A stretch of 6,591 nt of DNA from Granulosicoccus sp047634635 (GCA_047634635.1 JBLIIE010000229.1:1-6591); one strand, 5' to 3'. Shown: positions 1-5,882, counted from the stretch's first letter. Made by a program: numbers and translations. Notes: generated by a model not told the origin, from the sequence alone.

Positions 1-717
1 TCTGCCGGCGAGGCATACCTGCGCCTGGAAGAGCAAGGCAAAATCAAGCGGGTAGCCGAAGTACTGGACCCAGGTGGTATAGAAGGCTGGTGGATTCCCA
101 CGTATCTGGCCAAGAAACACCCGGAACTGAAAACCATCGAAGGCATCATGGCGAATCCGGAGCTAGTGGACAGCCGCTTTAACAACTGCCCGAGTGGTTG
201 GGGCTGCCGTGTTGTCAGTGATAATCTGACTCGCGCTCTTGATCTTAAATCATCAGGCATCAAGGTATTCGATCACGGTTCCGGTGAAACTCTGGCGACG
301 TCAATGGCCTCCGCGGTTCAGAGCGAAGAGCCTTGGTTCGGTTACTACTGGGGTCCGACTGTACCACTGGGCAAGTACGACATGACTCGGGTTAAAATTG
401 GCGATTACAAGCCAGATGTTCATACCCGTAACCAGACCCAAATGGTCGAAAATCCCGGCGTTTCCGATTTCCCTGCCGCCACTATTCTAACGGCTGTCAC
501 TACCAGCTTCGGTGAGCGCGAGCCAGAAGTAGTTGAAATGCTGAGTAACATGACCTTTAAAACCAGCACTATGAGCGCCCTGCTGGCCTGGATGGATGAG
601 AACAACGCCTCCGCCGAAGAGGCTGCCGTTTACTTCCTGAGTAACAACACCGACGAATGGTCTGGATGGCTGAATGCTTCAGCCACCAAACGACTCGCCA
701 ACGTACTTGGCCGGTAG
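1..717 (+). CDS. proX: Glycine betaine/proline-type ABC transporter substrate-binding protein, 5'-truncated by window edge
   Basis: The reading frame is open from base 1, so the 238 codons seen are the C-terminal part of a protein usually about 310-340 residues long; signal peptide and N-terminus lie outside. The family (OpuAC/ProX) binds betaine-like compatible solutes in the periplasm using a box of tryptophans and hands them to the permease. Visible signs are the Trp-Trp-Ile-Pro block at residues 30-33 of the fragment, a Cys63-x3-Trp67-x-Cys69 motif, and the aromatic patch at 112-117 (PWFGYYW). As I recall, E. coli ProX has a disulfide Cys136-Cys142 around ligand-binding Trp140, and the spacing here is identical. 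A strong terminator follows the stop, and the permease and ATPase genes come next on the same strand. The exact ligand (betaine, proline betaine, choline, carnitine) cannot be read from sequence alone. Confidence 0.93.
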   Translation, partial: SAGEAYLRLEEQGKIKRVAEVLDPGGIEGWWIPTYLAKKHPELKTIEGIMANPELVDSRFNNCPSGWGCRVVSDNLTRALDLKSSGIKVFDHGSGETLATSMASAVQSEEPWFGYYWGPTVPLGKYDMTRVKIGDYKPDVHTRNQTQMVENPGVSDFPAATILTAVTTSFGEREPEVVEMLSNMTFKTSTMSALLAWMDENNASAEEAAVYFLSNNTDEWSGWLNASATKRLANVLGR

Positions 718-725
718 ACGCTATC

Positions 726-758
726 AAGAAGAGCCGGCACGCCGGCTCTTCTTTTGTT
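726..758 (+). terminator. Intrinsic terminator between the binding-protein and permease genes
   Basis: Arms AAGAAGAGCCGGC (726-738) and GCCGGCTCTTCTT (741-753) are perfectly complementary over 13 bp around a 2-base centre (in practice 12 bp with a CACG tetraloop). They are followed by TTGTT, making a T-rich tail CTTCTTTTGTT. It begins 9 bases after the proX stop. It lies inside what otherwise looks like one transport operon, so it probably acts as a partial terminator that reduces transcription into the permease and ATPase genes. Confidence 0.88.
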
Positions 759-818
759 AGATCAATAAAAATCACACCGAATACCTCATGCTGAATGCGC
801 AAGGAATATTGAACGCTC

Positions 819-1853
819 ATGGCAACCTATGACTTCCTATTTTCATCTCTCGGACTTACGGAGTGGTGCGCTGAAGGCAAGAGCGACGCGCCCATGTCGA
901 TGGCCGCACTACTCAACAAATCCAAGGGGACGGAAGCCGACGCGCAATCCCTTTGGGACGTGCCGTTTCCATCCATGGATGCACTCAATGACTCCTGCGC
1001 AGCTTTCCCTCAGTCCCGGGAATTAACCAAGGGGCTGGAGCAAGGTTTTCTGGCCGTCAAAGACAATCTCAGTATTGTGCTGGACCCCATTACCCAGCCC
1101 CTGAGCTGGGCCCTTGATGGCGCCCTTTACAGCATGATCACTACGCCCTGGTGGATCGTTATTCCGATACTGCTGGCGATTGTTCTTTTTATCACCAAAT
1201 CCTGGAAGCTGGTCGGCTTCGTGGCTGGCAGCCTATGCCTGCTTGCCTTCATCGACTACTACGTATACGCCATGCAAACACTGGCGATTATATTTGTCTG
1301 CGCGTTCATCTGTGTGCTGCTGGGCGTGCCCATTGGTATCGCCATGTCCCGAAATGACATGATGCAGAGGGTGACTATCCCGGTACTGGACATGCTGCAG
1401 ACCCTGCCGCCTTTTGTGTATCTGATCCCGCTGATTTTTCTGTTCAGCGTGACCGAGTCCAAACTGTACGGCATCGCCATCATCCTTTACGCCATTGTGC
1501 CCGTTATACGCATGACCAACCTTGGTATCCGGCTGGTAGACCCAGACGTGATTGAAGCCGCGAATGCCTTCGGCATGACCAGACGGCAAAAGCTGTACAA
1601 AGTACAGATTCCGCTAGCGCTCCCTAACATCATGGCAGGGGTAAACCAGACCATTATGATGAGCCTGGCCATGGTTGTTATTGCCTCCTTGGTATCGGCC
1701 CCCGGCCTTGGCGTGCTGGTACTCCAGGGCATACGTAATCTGGAACTCGGTGTCGGCCTAGTAGCGGGTTTTGGCATTGTTATTCTGGCGGTCATTCTGG
1801 ACCGAGTAACCAAAGCATCGCTGGCGCGCATTAACGCCTCGCAAAAACAGTAA
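819..1853 (+). CDS. proW: Glycine betaine/proline ABC transporter permease (ProW-type)
   Basis: This is the inner-membrane channel subunit of a ProU/OpuA betaine importer, 344 aa. Residues 1-105 form a polar N-terminal extension, as is common in ProW proteins. Hydrophobic segments follow at about 112-127, 131-149, 152-175, 195-210, 216-231, 277-303 and 309-328. The binding-protein-dependent permease signature, the EAA loop that docks on the ATPase, is clear at residues 246-271: EAANAFGM, then the Q-x-L-x-K-V-x-x-P-x-A-L-P-x-I pattern. The ATG at 819 has an AAGGA at 801-805, a rather long 13-base spacing; no better start exists upstream because the terminator and non-coding DNA lie there. The stop is followed by the ATPase gene after 11 bases, so the two are surely co-transcribed. 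Substrate is inferred from the flanking binding protein and ATPase. Confidence 0.94.
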   Translation: MATYDFLFSSLGLTEWCAEGKSDAPMSMAALLNKSKGTEADAQSLWDVPFPSMDALNDSCAAFPQSRELTKGLEQGFLAVKDNLSIVLDPITQPLSWALDGALYSMITTPWWIVIPILLAIVLFITKSWKLVGFVAGSLCLLAFIDYYVYAMQTLAIIFVCAFICVLLGVPIGIAMSRNDMMQRVTIPVLDMLQTLPPFVYLIPLIFLFSVTESKLYGIAIILYAIVPVIRMTNLGIRLVDPDVIEAANAFGMTRRQKLYKVQIPLALPNIMAGVNQTIMMSLAMVVIASLVSAPGLGVLVLQGIRNLELGVGLVAGFGIVILAVILDRVTKASLARINASQKQ

Positions 1854-1858
1854 GGAAG
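1852..1858 (+). promoter_or_regulatory. Ribosome binding site deciding the GTG start of the ATPase gene
   Basis: AAGGAAG overlaps the last two bases of the permease stop codon and lies 6 bases before a GTG at 1865. No ATG in frame has a comparable site near the start of the homologous region. The overlap suggests translational coupling of permease and ATPase. Confidence 0.7.
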
Positions 1859-1864
1859 CGCATT

Positions 1865-2923
1865 GTGGATCGGGACATCAAAATTTCAATCCGGAACCTG
1901 TACAAGATTTTCGGCCCTACTCCCGAAGTTGCCCTTGAGTACGTAAAACAAGGCATGGGAAAAGCCGAACTACTCGAAAGGCATCAGCACGTACTGGGTC
2001 TTCAGGATATCAACGTGGATATGCACGAGGGCCATGTAACCGTCATCATGGGGCTGTCGGGATCTGGCAAGTCCACGCTCATTCGGCATCTCAACCGTTT
2101 GATTGAACCCACCGACGGTGAAATTGCAGTCGATGGCGAGAACGTGCTGGCGTTTGACGAAGACCAGTTGCGCAAGCTGCGCAGGGAACGCATGTCAATG
2201 GTGTTCCAGAAATTTGCGCTACTGCCGCACAAAACTGTTCTTGAAAATGCAGGGATGGCGCTTTCCGTGCGCGGCCATAAAATTGAGGAATTCGAAGCGG
2301 AAGCCGAAAAATGGATCGCCCGCGTGGGCCTGGAAGGCAACGAATATCAGTACCCGCACCAATTGTCTGGTGGCATGCAACAGCGCGTTGGTATCGCTCG
2401 GGCACTGGCCTCTAACTCACCGATCATGCTGATGGATGAGGCCTTCTCGGCGCTGGATCCACTGATACGGTCAGACATGCAAGACCTGCTTCTGGAACTT
2501 CAGGATGAGCTGCATAAGACCATCGTTTTCATCACCCACGATCTGGATGAGTCACTGAAACTGGCAGACCACTTGGTCATACTCAAGGAAGGTTATATTG
2601 TTCAACAGGGTGAGCCGCAAGAAATACTGATGCACCCGAACGATCCATACATCGTCAACTTTATCAGCGACATCAATCGTGCCCGAGTACTGCGGGTTCG
2701 GTCCATCATGAAGAAAACCACGGAAGTGGCTGACAACGTGGCCGGCGATATCGGTGAAAGAGACAACCTGGAATCGGTGATTGCACTGTCCAGAGGCGAT
2801 ACCAGCCTCACCTATCGCGTGGTTCGCAAAGGTGCGCAGGTCGGGATTCTGAGAGTCCAAGACCTGTTCAAGGCTTTGGTGCCAACTGAAAGCCCGGAAG
2901 ACAACACCCGCTCGCATTATTGA
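1865..2923 (+). CDS. proV: Glycine betaine/proline ABC transporter ATP-binding protein (ProV-type)
   Basis: This is the cytoplasmic ATPase that powers the betaine importer, 352 aa with a GTG start. All nucleotide-binding motifs are intact: Walker A GLSGSGKST at 63-71, Q-loop Gln115, ABC signature LSGGMQQR at 167-174, Walker B IMLMDEA at 187-193 with catalytic Glu192, D-loop SALD at 195-198, and switch His225. The first 45 residues (IRNLYKIFG, then a helix before the core) match the N-terminal extension typical of ProV/OpuAA. After the core, residues 277-340 look like a shortened CBS-type regulatory tail, ending in a VGILRVQDLF segment. E. coli ProV is about 400 aa with a tandem CBS pair used in ionic-strength sensing, so this tail is short and probably holds only one degenerate unit. 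It follows the permease by 11 bases. Specificity is inferred from the operon. Confidence 0.95.
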   Translation: MDRDIKISIRNLYKIFGPTPEVALEYVKQGMGKAELLERHQHVLGLQDINVDMHEGHVTVIMGLSGSGKSTLIRHLNRLIEPTDGEIAVDGENVLAFDEDQLRKLRRERMSMVFQKFALLPHKTVLENAGMALSVRGHKIEEFEAEAEKWIARVGLEGNEYQYPHQLSGGMQQRVGIARALASNSPIMLMDEAFSALDPLIRSDMQDLLLELQDELHKTIVFITHDLDESLKLADHLVILKEGYIVQQGEPQEILMHPNDPYIVNFISDINRARVLRVRSIMKKTTEVADNVAGDIGERDNLESVIALSRGDTSLTYRVVRKGAQVGILRVQDLFKALVPTESPEDNTRSHY

Positions 2924-2930
2924 AAGAACT

Positions 2931-2977
2931 AAAACCGGGACAGGTCTGGTCATCAGAATCGAGCCTACCCGGCTTTT
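2931..2977 (+). terminator. Possible weak terminator after the ATPase gene
   Basis: AAAACCGGG (2931-2939) and AGG (2942-2944) can pair with CCT (2964-2966) and CCCGG-C-TTTT (2968-2977). This gives an interrupted stem with a small internal loop, one bulged C and a 19-base loop, ending in four T. It begins 7 bases after the proV stop, where a terminator is expected. The stem is imperfect and overlaps the start of the integrase relic, so the pairing may be fortuitous. Confidence 0.35.
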
Positions 2978-3262
2978 CATCAAGCCTCCCAAGCTCCAGC
3001 GTAGCCATGTTGAGCCGTTTTCCTTAATCGAAGTTAACCGCATCATCCAATCTGTACGCGAAGATTATTGTCACTATTATACGGTGCCCTTTACTCGGGC
3101 ATGCGTACCGGCGAAATAGACGGGCGTCCCTAGGGGTTTGTTGATTCTAAGCGCGGCCTGATCACTACCAAAGAAACCTTGGTGCAAGGCATCACCGAAG
3201 ATACCAAAATGGTCCGGAGCTTGAAATCCTCAGGCTTTACTTTGTTGGCGTATGTGATCTGA
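2955..3262 (+). pseudogene. Decayed tyrosine recombinase / phage-type integrase fragment
   Basis: Two adjoining frames read as the middle of a tyrosine integrase. From about 2955 to 3086 the frame gives KPPKLQR followed by EPFSLIEVNRII and SVREDY, the linker and start of the catalytic domain in a proteobacterial integrase group whose members read PFSLEEV...RPDYRNY. The reading then moves to another frame, which from about 3092 gives YSGMRTGEIDG, carrying the first Arg of the R-H-R-Y catalytic set (codon 3104-3106). After a TAG at 3131-3133, probably a former Trp codon, it continues FVDSKRGLI, then KETLVQGITEDTK, and stops at 3262. The N-terminal arm-binding domain and the later His, Arg and Tyr are absent, and the alternative oxidase gene starts soon after. 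A frameshift, a nonsense codon and both ends missing make this non-functional. It marks an old integration event between the betaine operon and the next genes. Confidence 0.78.
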
Positions 3263-3359
3263 GCGTATGGTAAATATCGTAACAACCATCCACGACAAGA
3301 TCTTGAATGAGTAGCGATCGGGCTCAAATTCTAGCATTTTAATTTTGGACATCGTTGAT

Positions 3360-4007
3360 ATGAACGAAACATCTGAATATTTTTTACCCACCGACAACAA
3401 CGACCCGCTGAGTAAACATCACACTCCTTCCGGCATTTCTGACCGCGTAGCATTTCGTTTAACCAGAATGTTGCGCTTTTTAGCAGACCTTTTTTTTGCC
3501 AAGCGCTATGGCCATCGTGCAGTGGTGTTGGAAACCGTCGCGGCAGTGCCGGGAATGGTTGCTGGAATGGTACGGCACATGCGTTCACTCCGTAGGATGG
3601 AAGACGACCGAGCAACGATTCGCATACTGCTGGAAGAGGCCGAGAACGAACGTATGCACTTGATGACGTTTGTGGAAATTGCTCAGCCCAGTGCCTTCGA
3701 GCGTCTCTTAATTTTATTTGCCCAAGGTATTTTTTTCACCAGCTTTTTGGCTCTTTATGTTGTTTCTGGCAGCACTGCACATCGCCTAGTTGGGTATTTC
3801 GAGGAAGAGGCGGTATATAGCTATGGAGAATATCTAGCCGAGGTGGAGAGCGGTCGCTTGGAAAATGTCCCTGCTCCGAAAATTGCGATTGATTATTGGA
3901 AATTAGCTGCTGACGCAAGACTGCGTGATGTCATCTTAGTGATCAGACAGGACGAAGCCAGTCATCGAGATGTTAATCATCGATTAGCTAATAGCTATGA
4001 TGTTTGA
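3360..4007 (+). CDS. aox: Alternative oxidase (diiron ubiquinol oxidase)
   Basis: Alternative oxidases are membrane-bound monotopic enzymes that oxidise ubiquinol and reduce oxygen to water without pumping protons; they tolerate cyanide and nitric oxide. Numbered from a possible TTG start at 3345 (220 aa), the diiron ligands are all present: Glu63 in RAVVLETVAAVPG, Glu102 and His105 in EEAENERMH, Glu153 in GYFEEEAV, and Glu204 and His207 in DEASHRDVNH. The conserved Tyr160 of EEEAVYSY is there too. Amphipathic or hydrophobic helices at about 120-139 fit the membrane-facing part. I prefer the ATG at 3360 (215 aa), which has a weak GGA 10 bases upstream, but TTG 3345 is possible; neither has a good Shine-Dalgarno. 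The gene is more AT-rich than proXWV, lies 80-100 bases after an integrase relic, and has no respiratory neighbours, all consistent with horizontal acquisition. Family assignment is firm; physiological role is inferred. Confidence 0.93.
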   Translation: MNETSEYFLPTDNNDPLSKHHTPSGISDRVAFRLTRMLRFLADLFFAKRYGHRAVVLETVAAVPGMVAGMVRHMRSLRRMEDDRATIRILLEEAENERMHLMTFVEIAQPSAFERLLILFAQGIFFTSFLALYVVSGSTAHRLVGYFEEEAVYSYGEYLAEVESGRLENVPAPKIAIDYWKLAADARLRDVILVIRQDEASHRDVNHRLANSYDV

Positions 4008-4340
4008 ACACGTTATTTGCTAGTGACAAGTTCGTTACCGAAATTGAGGAAAATTCCGGCTAGGCCTTCCTAGACCGCCACTGCCTTCACTCAAGATGCA
4101 AAAACCTGCCGCCGGAAATACCGATAAGTTTCTACTGACGCTGAATTGCGCCCTAGATTAATTGAAATGTACACAGTTGCATGGGCACTTAATAAAAGCG
4201 TTGCGTCTGACCCTTTTGCCAGCTTGCATTCAAGCTTATCGATTGATTTCTCGATAACACCAAAAGAAAAGCACATTAATGAAATCGTATATATTTCACT
4301 CTACATATACACTGAAATACTCGATAACAGAGAGAACGCT
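4008..4340. other. AT-rich intergenic stretch with short repeats, no recognised gene
   Basis: This gap separates the oxidase from the thioesterase. The thioesterase frame stays open back to about 4130 and could start at an ATG at 4146, but the added 65 residues resemble nothing I know and their composition is unlike the enzyme that follows. Visible structure: TTCCGGC (4054-4060) against GCCGGAA (4111-4117); TTATCGA (4236-4242) against TCGATAA (4251-4257); and a direct repeat of CTCGATAACA at 4250-4259 and 4320-4329. The second copy lies just before the thioesterase start, so a regulator site is conceivable. I see no convincing promoter. Confidence 0.5.
4236..4329. repeat. Short inverted/direct repeat set upstream of the thioesterase
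   Basis: TTATCGA (4236-4242) pairs with TCGATAA (4251-4257) across 8 bases. The larger word CTCGATAACA occurs at 4250-4259 and again at 4320-4329, exactly 70 bases apart and ending 11 bases before the ATG at 4341. The words are seen directly; a role as operator sites is only a guess. Confidence 0.4.
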
Positions 4341-4826
4341 ATGGAACCCGGATCGGCAATATTGACAATGACTGTTTTGATGACGCCGGATGTGGCCAAC
4401 TTTTTCGGCAATGTGCACGGTGGCACCTTGCTTAAGCATCTTGATGAAGTGGCTTATGCCTGCGCCAGCCGGTATGCGGGTGCTTATGTTGTTACTATTT
4501 CTGTCGACCAGGTTATGTTTCTTCAACCCGTTCATGTGGGCGAACTGGTGACCTTTCTGGCCAGCGTTAACTACACCGGCCGCACGTCCATGGAGGTGGG
4601 CATTAAGGTGGTCACGGAGAATATCCGTGAAAAGCTGGTCAGGCACACCAATAGCTGCTTTTTCACGATGGTGGCAGTTGATGACAACGGGAAATCCGTC
4701 GAAGTGCCCAAAATGGTACCCGTTACTGATGATCAAATCAGGCGATTTGCAAACGGTAAGGAACGCCGTGCGATTCGTATTGAGTTAGCGGAGCGCTATA
4801 AGGCACTTCATCGCTCAGGCAAGTAG
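4341..4826 (+). CDS. Acyl-CoA thioesterase, hotdog fold (YciA/acyl-CoA hydrolase type)
   Basis: This 161-residue protein has the single hotdog domain of short cytoplasmic acyl-CoA hydrolases, which cleave acyl-CoA to free acid and CoA. The N-terminal strand TMTVLMTPDVANFFGN is followed by HGGTLLKHLDEVAY, the glycine turn and central hotdog helix. Asp35 in HLDE aligns with the catalytic Asp of the YciA group, and Asn20 is a candidate partner. The SVDQVMFLQPVHVGE strand and the VRHTNSCFFTMVAVD strand complete the sheet; the last 35 residues are a charged tail. I start it at ATG 4341 because homology begins directly there; AGAGAGAA just upstream is a weak ribosome site. The in-frame upstream extension to 4146 is not supported. 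It follows the oxidase on the same strand but 333 bases away, so co-transcription is doubtful. Chain-length preference cannot be predicted. Confidence 0.88.
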   Translation: MEPGSAILTMTVLMTPDVANFFGNVHGGTLLKHLDEVAYACASRYAGAYVVTISVDQVMFLQPVHVGELVTFLASVNYTGRTSMEVGIKVVTENIREKLVRHTNSCFFTMVAVDDNGKSVEVPKMVPVTDDQIRRFANGKERRAIRIELAERYKALHRSGK

Positions 4827-5155
4827 CCGCACTCGCTGAATAGATTTTGGCCATCATTGAAAATGAGTTGGAAAAAGACAGCTAACTTGTTGATGCTAAA
4901 TTCAATATAAAACTTCAGTTTAGCCTTCGTTACACAGCTTAAGTTTAACGAGGCAGCCATATTAATTTATTGCTTGCTGGAATGCTTGGTTGGCTATCAA
5001 CTAGCTGAAAAAGCACAAACAGCTCACTAAATGGTTTGTGTATCTAACAAATTTAGGTATGGCAAGGATGCTGACAAGTTACCCACCCTAAGCGCATAGT
5101 CTGATAGTGAAAACTTAAAAACGTCACCGATTCCTTCCCGATATCATGGTGGCTG

Positions 5156-5216
5156 ACCGAGGATGATCGCAACCGAGCGGAGAGATCGCAGGAAGCTACC
5201 CGATCGGGGGAGCGAG
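5156..5216. repeat. Phased GATCG / CGAG repeat patch
   Basis: ACCGAG...GATCGCA occurs twice head to tail (5156-5171 and 5172-5190), the second with a 3-base insertion. A further CGATCG follows at 5201 and CGAG at 5213. The three GATCG words begin at 5165, 5184 and 5202, so they sit 19 and 18 bases apart. The patch is richer in GC than its surroundings. It may be a protein-binding array, or the end of a decayed insertion sequence. Confidence 0.45.
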
Positions 5217-5588
5217 TGAAGCGACGATTAAAATCCGTCAATCATGCCCAGTGCTCCGTAAAAATCTATGCTTCGATTTTCAAATTATTCAATTTCGGAC
5301 GATATTTAGTGTCAGCCGACCCACTGTCGTGACCTCAGGAATGGTGCGTTCAAAACTTGGGAAACAATCGTTATCTAGACCCGAGAATAAAATTACTTAC
5401 ACCTGACAAAGTTAAGTTGTGAGAACCAATAATTGCCCTACAAACTATCCTAATTAATATAGAGATCTTATCCATACATTACCGCGTGATTTCTGCAGTA
5501 AATCTATAGTTATCTTTTTAAAAAAATCATTGTTAAACCCACGCTCTTGCTGGCTTTTACCGAGAATTTAGGGCGATGTATTTAATAT

Positions 5589-5705
5589 TTAGACGTCCCG
5601 AGGGTAGCGACATACGGCATAGTCGAGGCAGCGCCTCGCGTTGGATTTGGCTAGCGTGTGCAGTGGCCATACATCGTCCTCAGTGAGGATCTCGATATTG
5701 CTAGC
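5589..5705 (-). pseudogene. Possible scrap of an IS21-like transposase N-terminus
   Basis: Read on the minus strand, this 38-codon open stretch gives EILTEDDVWPLHTLAKSNARR. After a presumed frameshift the next frame gives YVATLGTSKY, running out to about 5585. The combination resembles the start of IstA-type transposases, where an acidic first helix and a residue such as TLAK precede a helix-turn-helix of the kind ARxLGxSRNTV. No start codon, no downstream catalytic domain and no second gene are visible, so if real it is a small relic. The match is from memory of the pattern and is weak; it overlaps the inverted-repeat cluster. Confidence 0.2.
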
Positions 5706-5736
5706 CTAGAGCCTTAGAATTAGGGGATTCTAAAGG
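5624..5736. repeat. Cluster of inverted repeats, possible structured RNA
   Basis: Four self-complementary elements lie within 113 bases. CGAGGC-AGC-GCCTCG is at 5624-5638. GGCTAGC (5649-5655) pairs with GCTAGCC (5700-5706). Enclosed by that pair is TCCTCA-G-TGAGGA (5677-5689). Then TTAGAAT (5714-5720) pairs with ATTCTAA (5727-5733), extendable to CCTTAGAAT/ATTCTAAAGG with one bulge. The nesting of the third inside the second resembles a folded RNA. Strand and transcription are unknown; no family is recognised. Confidence 0.4.
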
Positions 5737-5744
5737 AAATTATA

Positions 5745-5882
5745 TTGGCCGTCCGTCGTCGTACGCATTTCCGCTGGCTGGAGTCAGACTGTAAATCCCT
5801 GAGATCTGCAGTGGAGCCCGCGGGCCTAAATAATCCGCGGGCATCAGATAAGAATGAAGTCCGTGCCGCAATGACGACTTAA
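5745..5882 (+). CDS. Candidate small ORF, unknown function
   Basis: A TTG at 5745 is preceded by AAAGGAA (5732-5738) at a good distance of 6 bases, and the frame runs 45 codons to TAA at 5880-5882. The peptide begins LAVRRRTHFRWLESD, is basic, and has no membrane segment or motif that I know. It crosses the GCCCGCGG hairpin and its stop overlaps the 3' end of the convergent NTF2-like gene by four bases. The ribosome site is the only positive sign; a chance ORF is more likely. Confidence 0.15.
   Translation: MAVRRRTHFRWLESDCKSLRSAVEPAGLNNPRASDKNEVRAAMTT
5816..5842 (-). repeat. GC-rich inverted repeat downstream of the NTF2-like gene
   Basis: GCCCGCGG (5816-5823) is perfectly complementary to CCGCGGGC (5835-5842) with an 11-base loop. 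It lies 37 bases beyond the stop of the minus-strand gene, where a terminator would be expected, but no T-run follows on that strand. It could slow polymerase or protect an mRNA end; as an intrinsic terminator it is incomplete. Confidence 0.5.

Larger units (their letters stand above)
4827..5878. other. Gene-poor AT-rich kilobase with repeats and possible mobile-element debris
   Basis: No convincing gene is present in either strand between the thioesterase and the NTF2-like gene. Base composition is clearly more AT-rich up to about 5600, then rises. What can be seen: an imperfect hairpin CACAAAC/GTTTGTG at 5014-5040; a GC-richer patch with phased GATCG words at 5156-5216; a minus-strand piece at 5589-5705 with transposase-like flavour; a cluster of inverted repeats from 5624 to 5842; and a 45-codon ORF from 5745. 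Frequent stops in every frame suggest decayed sequence rather than a missed gene. A structured RNA cannot be excluded. Confidence 0.6.

Noticed and set aside
1233..1831. Long minus-strand ORFs opposite the permease gene
   Set aside because: They are shadows of the permease codons; their translations show no domain while the plus strand gives a clear transporter.
3328..3352. AGCATTTTAATTTT before the oxidase gene recalls an NsrR (nitric oxide repressor) operator
   Set aside because: The left half resembles the known consensus but the right half does not complete the dyad, so regulation by NsrR is not supported.
4808..4960. Minus-strand ORF of 50 codons starting at ATG 4960
   Set aside because: It overlaps the thioesterase 3' end, has no ribosome binding site that I can support, and the peptide has no known motif.
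5041..5062. TCTAACAAATTTA looked like half of an integron attC site
   Set aside because: No partner GTTRRRY core at an appropriate distance and no imperfect palindrome joining them were found.
5053..5241. Minus-strand ORF of 62 codons
   Set aside because: It runs through the phased GATCG patch, so its Arg/Ser-rich peptide reflects repeat composition; no protein family is recognised.
5782..5808. CAGACTGTAAATC resembles a tRNA-Tyr anticodon arm
   Set aside because: There is no matching acceptor stem, D arm or T arm, and the 3' side of the anticodon stem carries extra bases, so this is a chance match.
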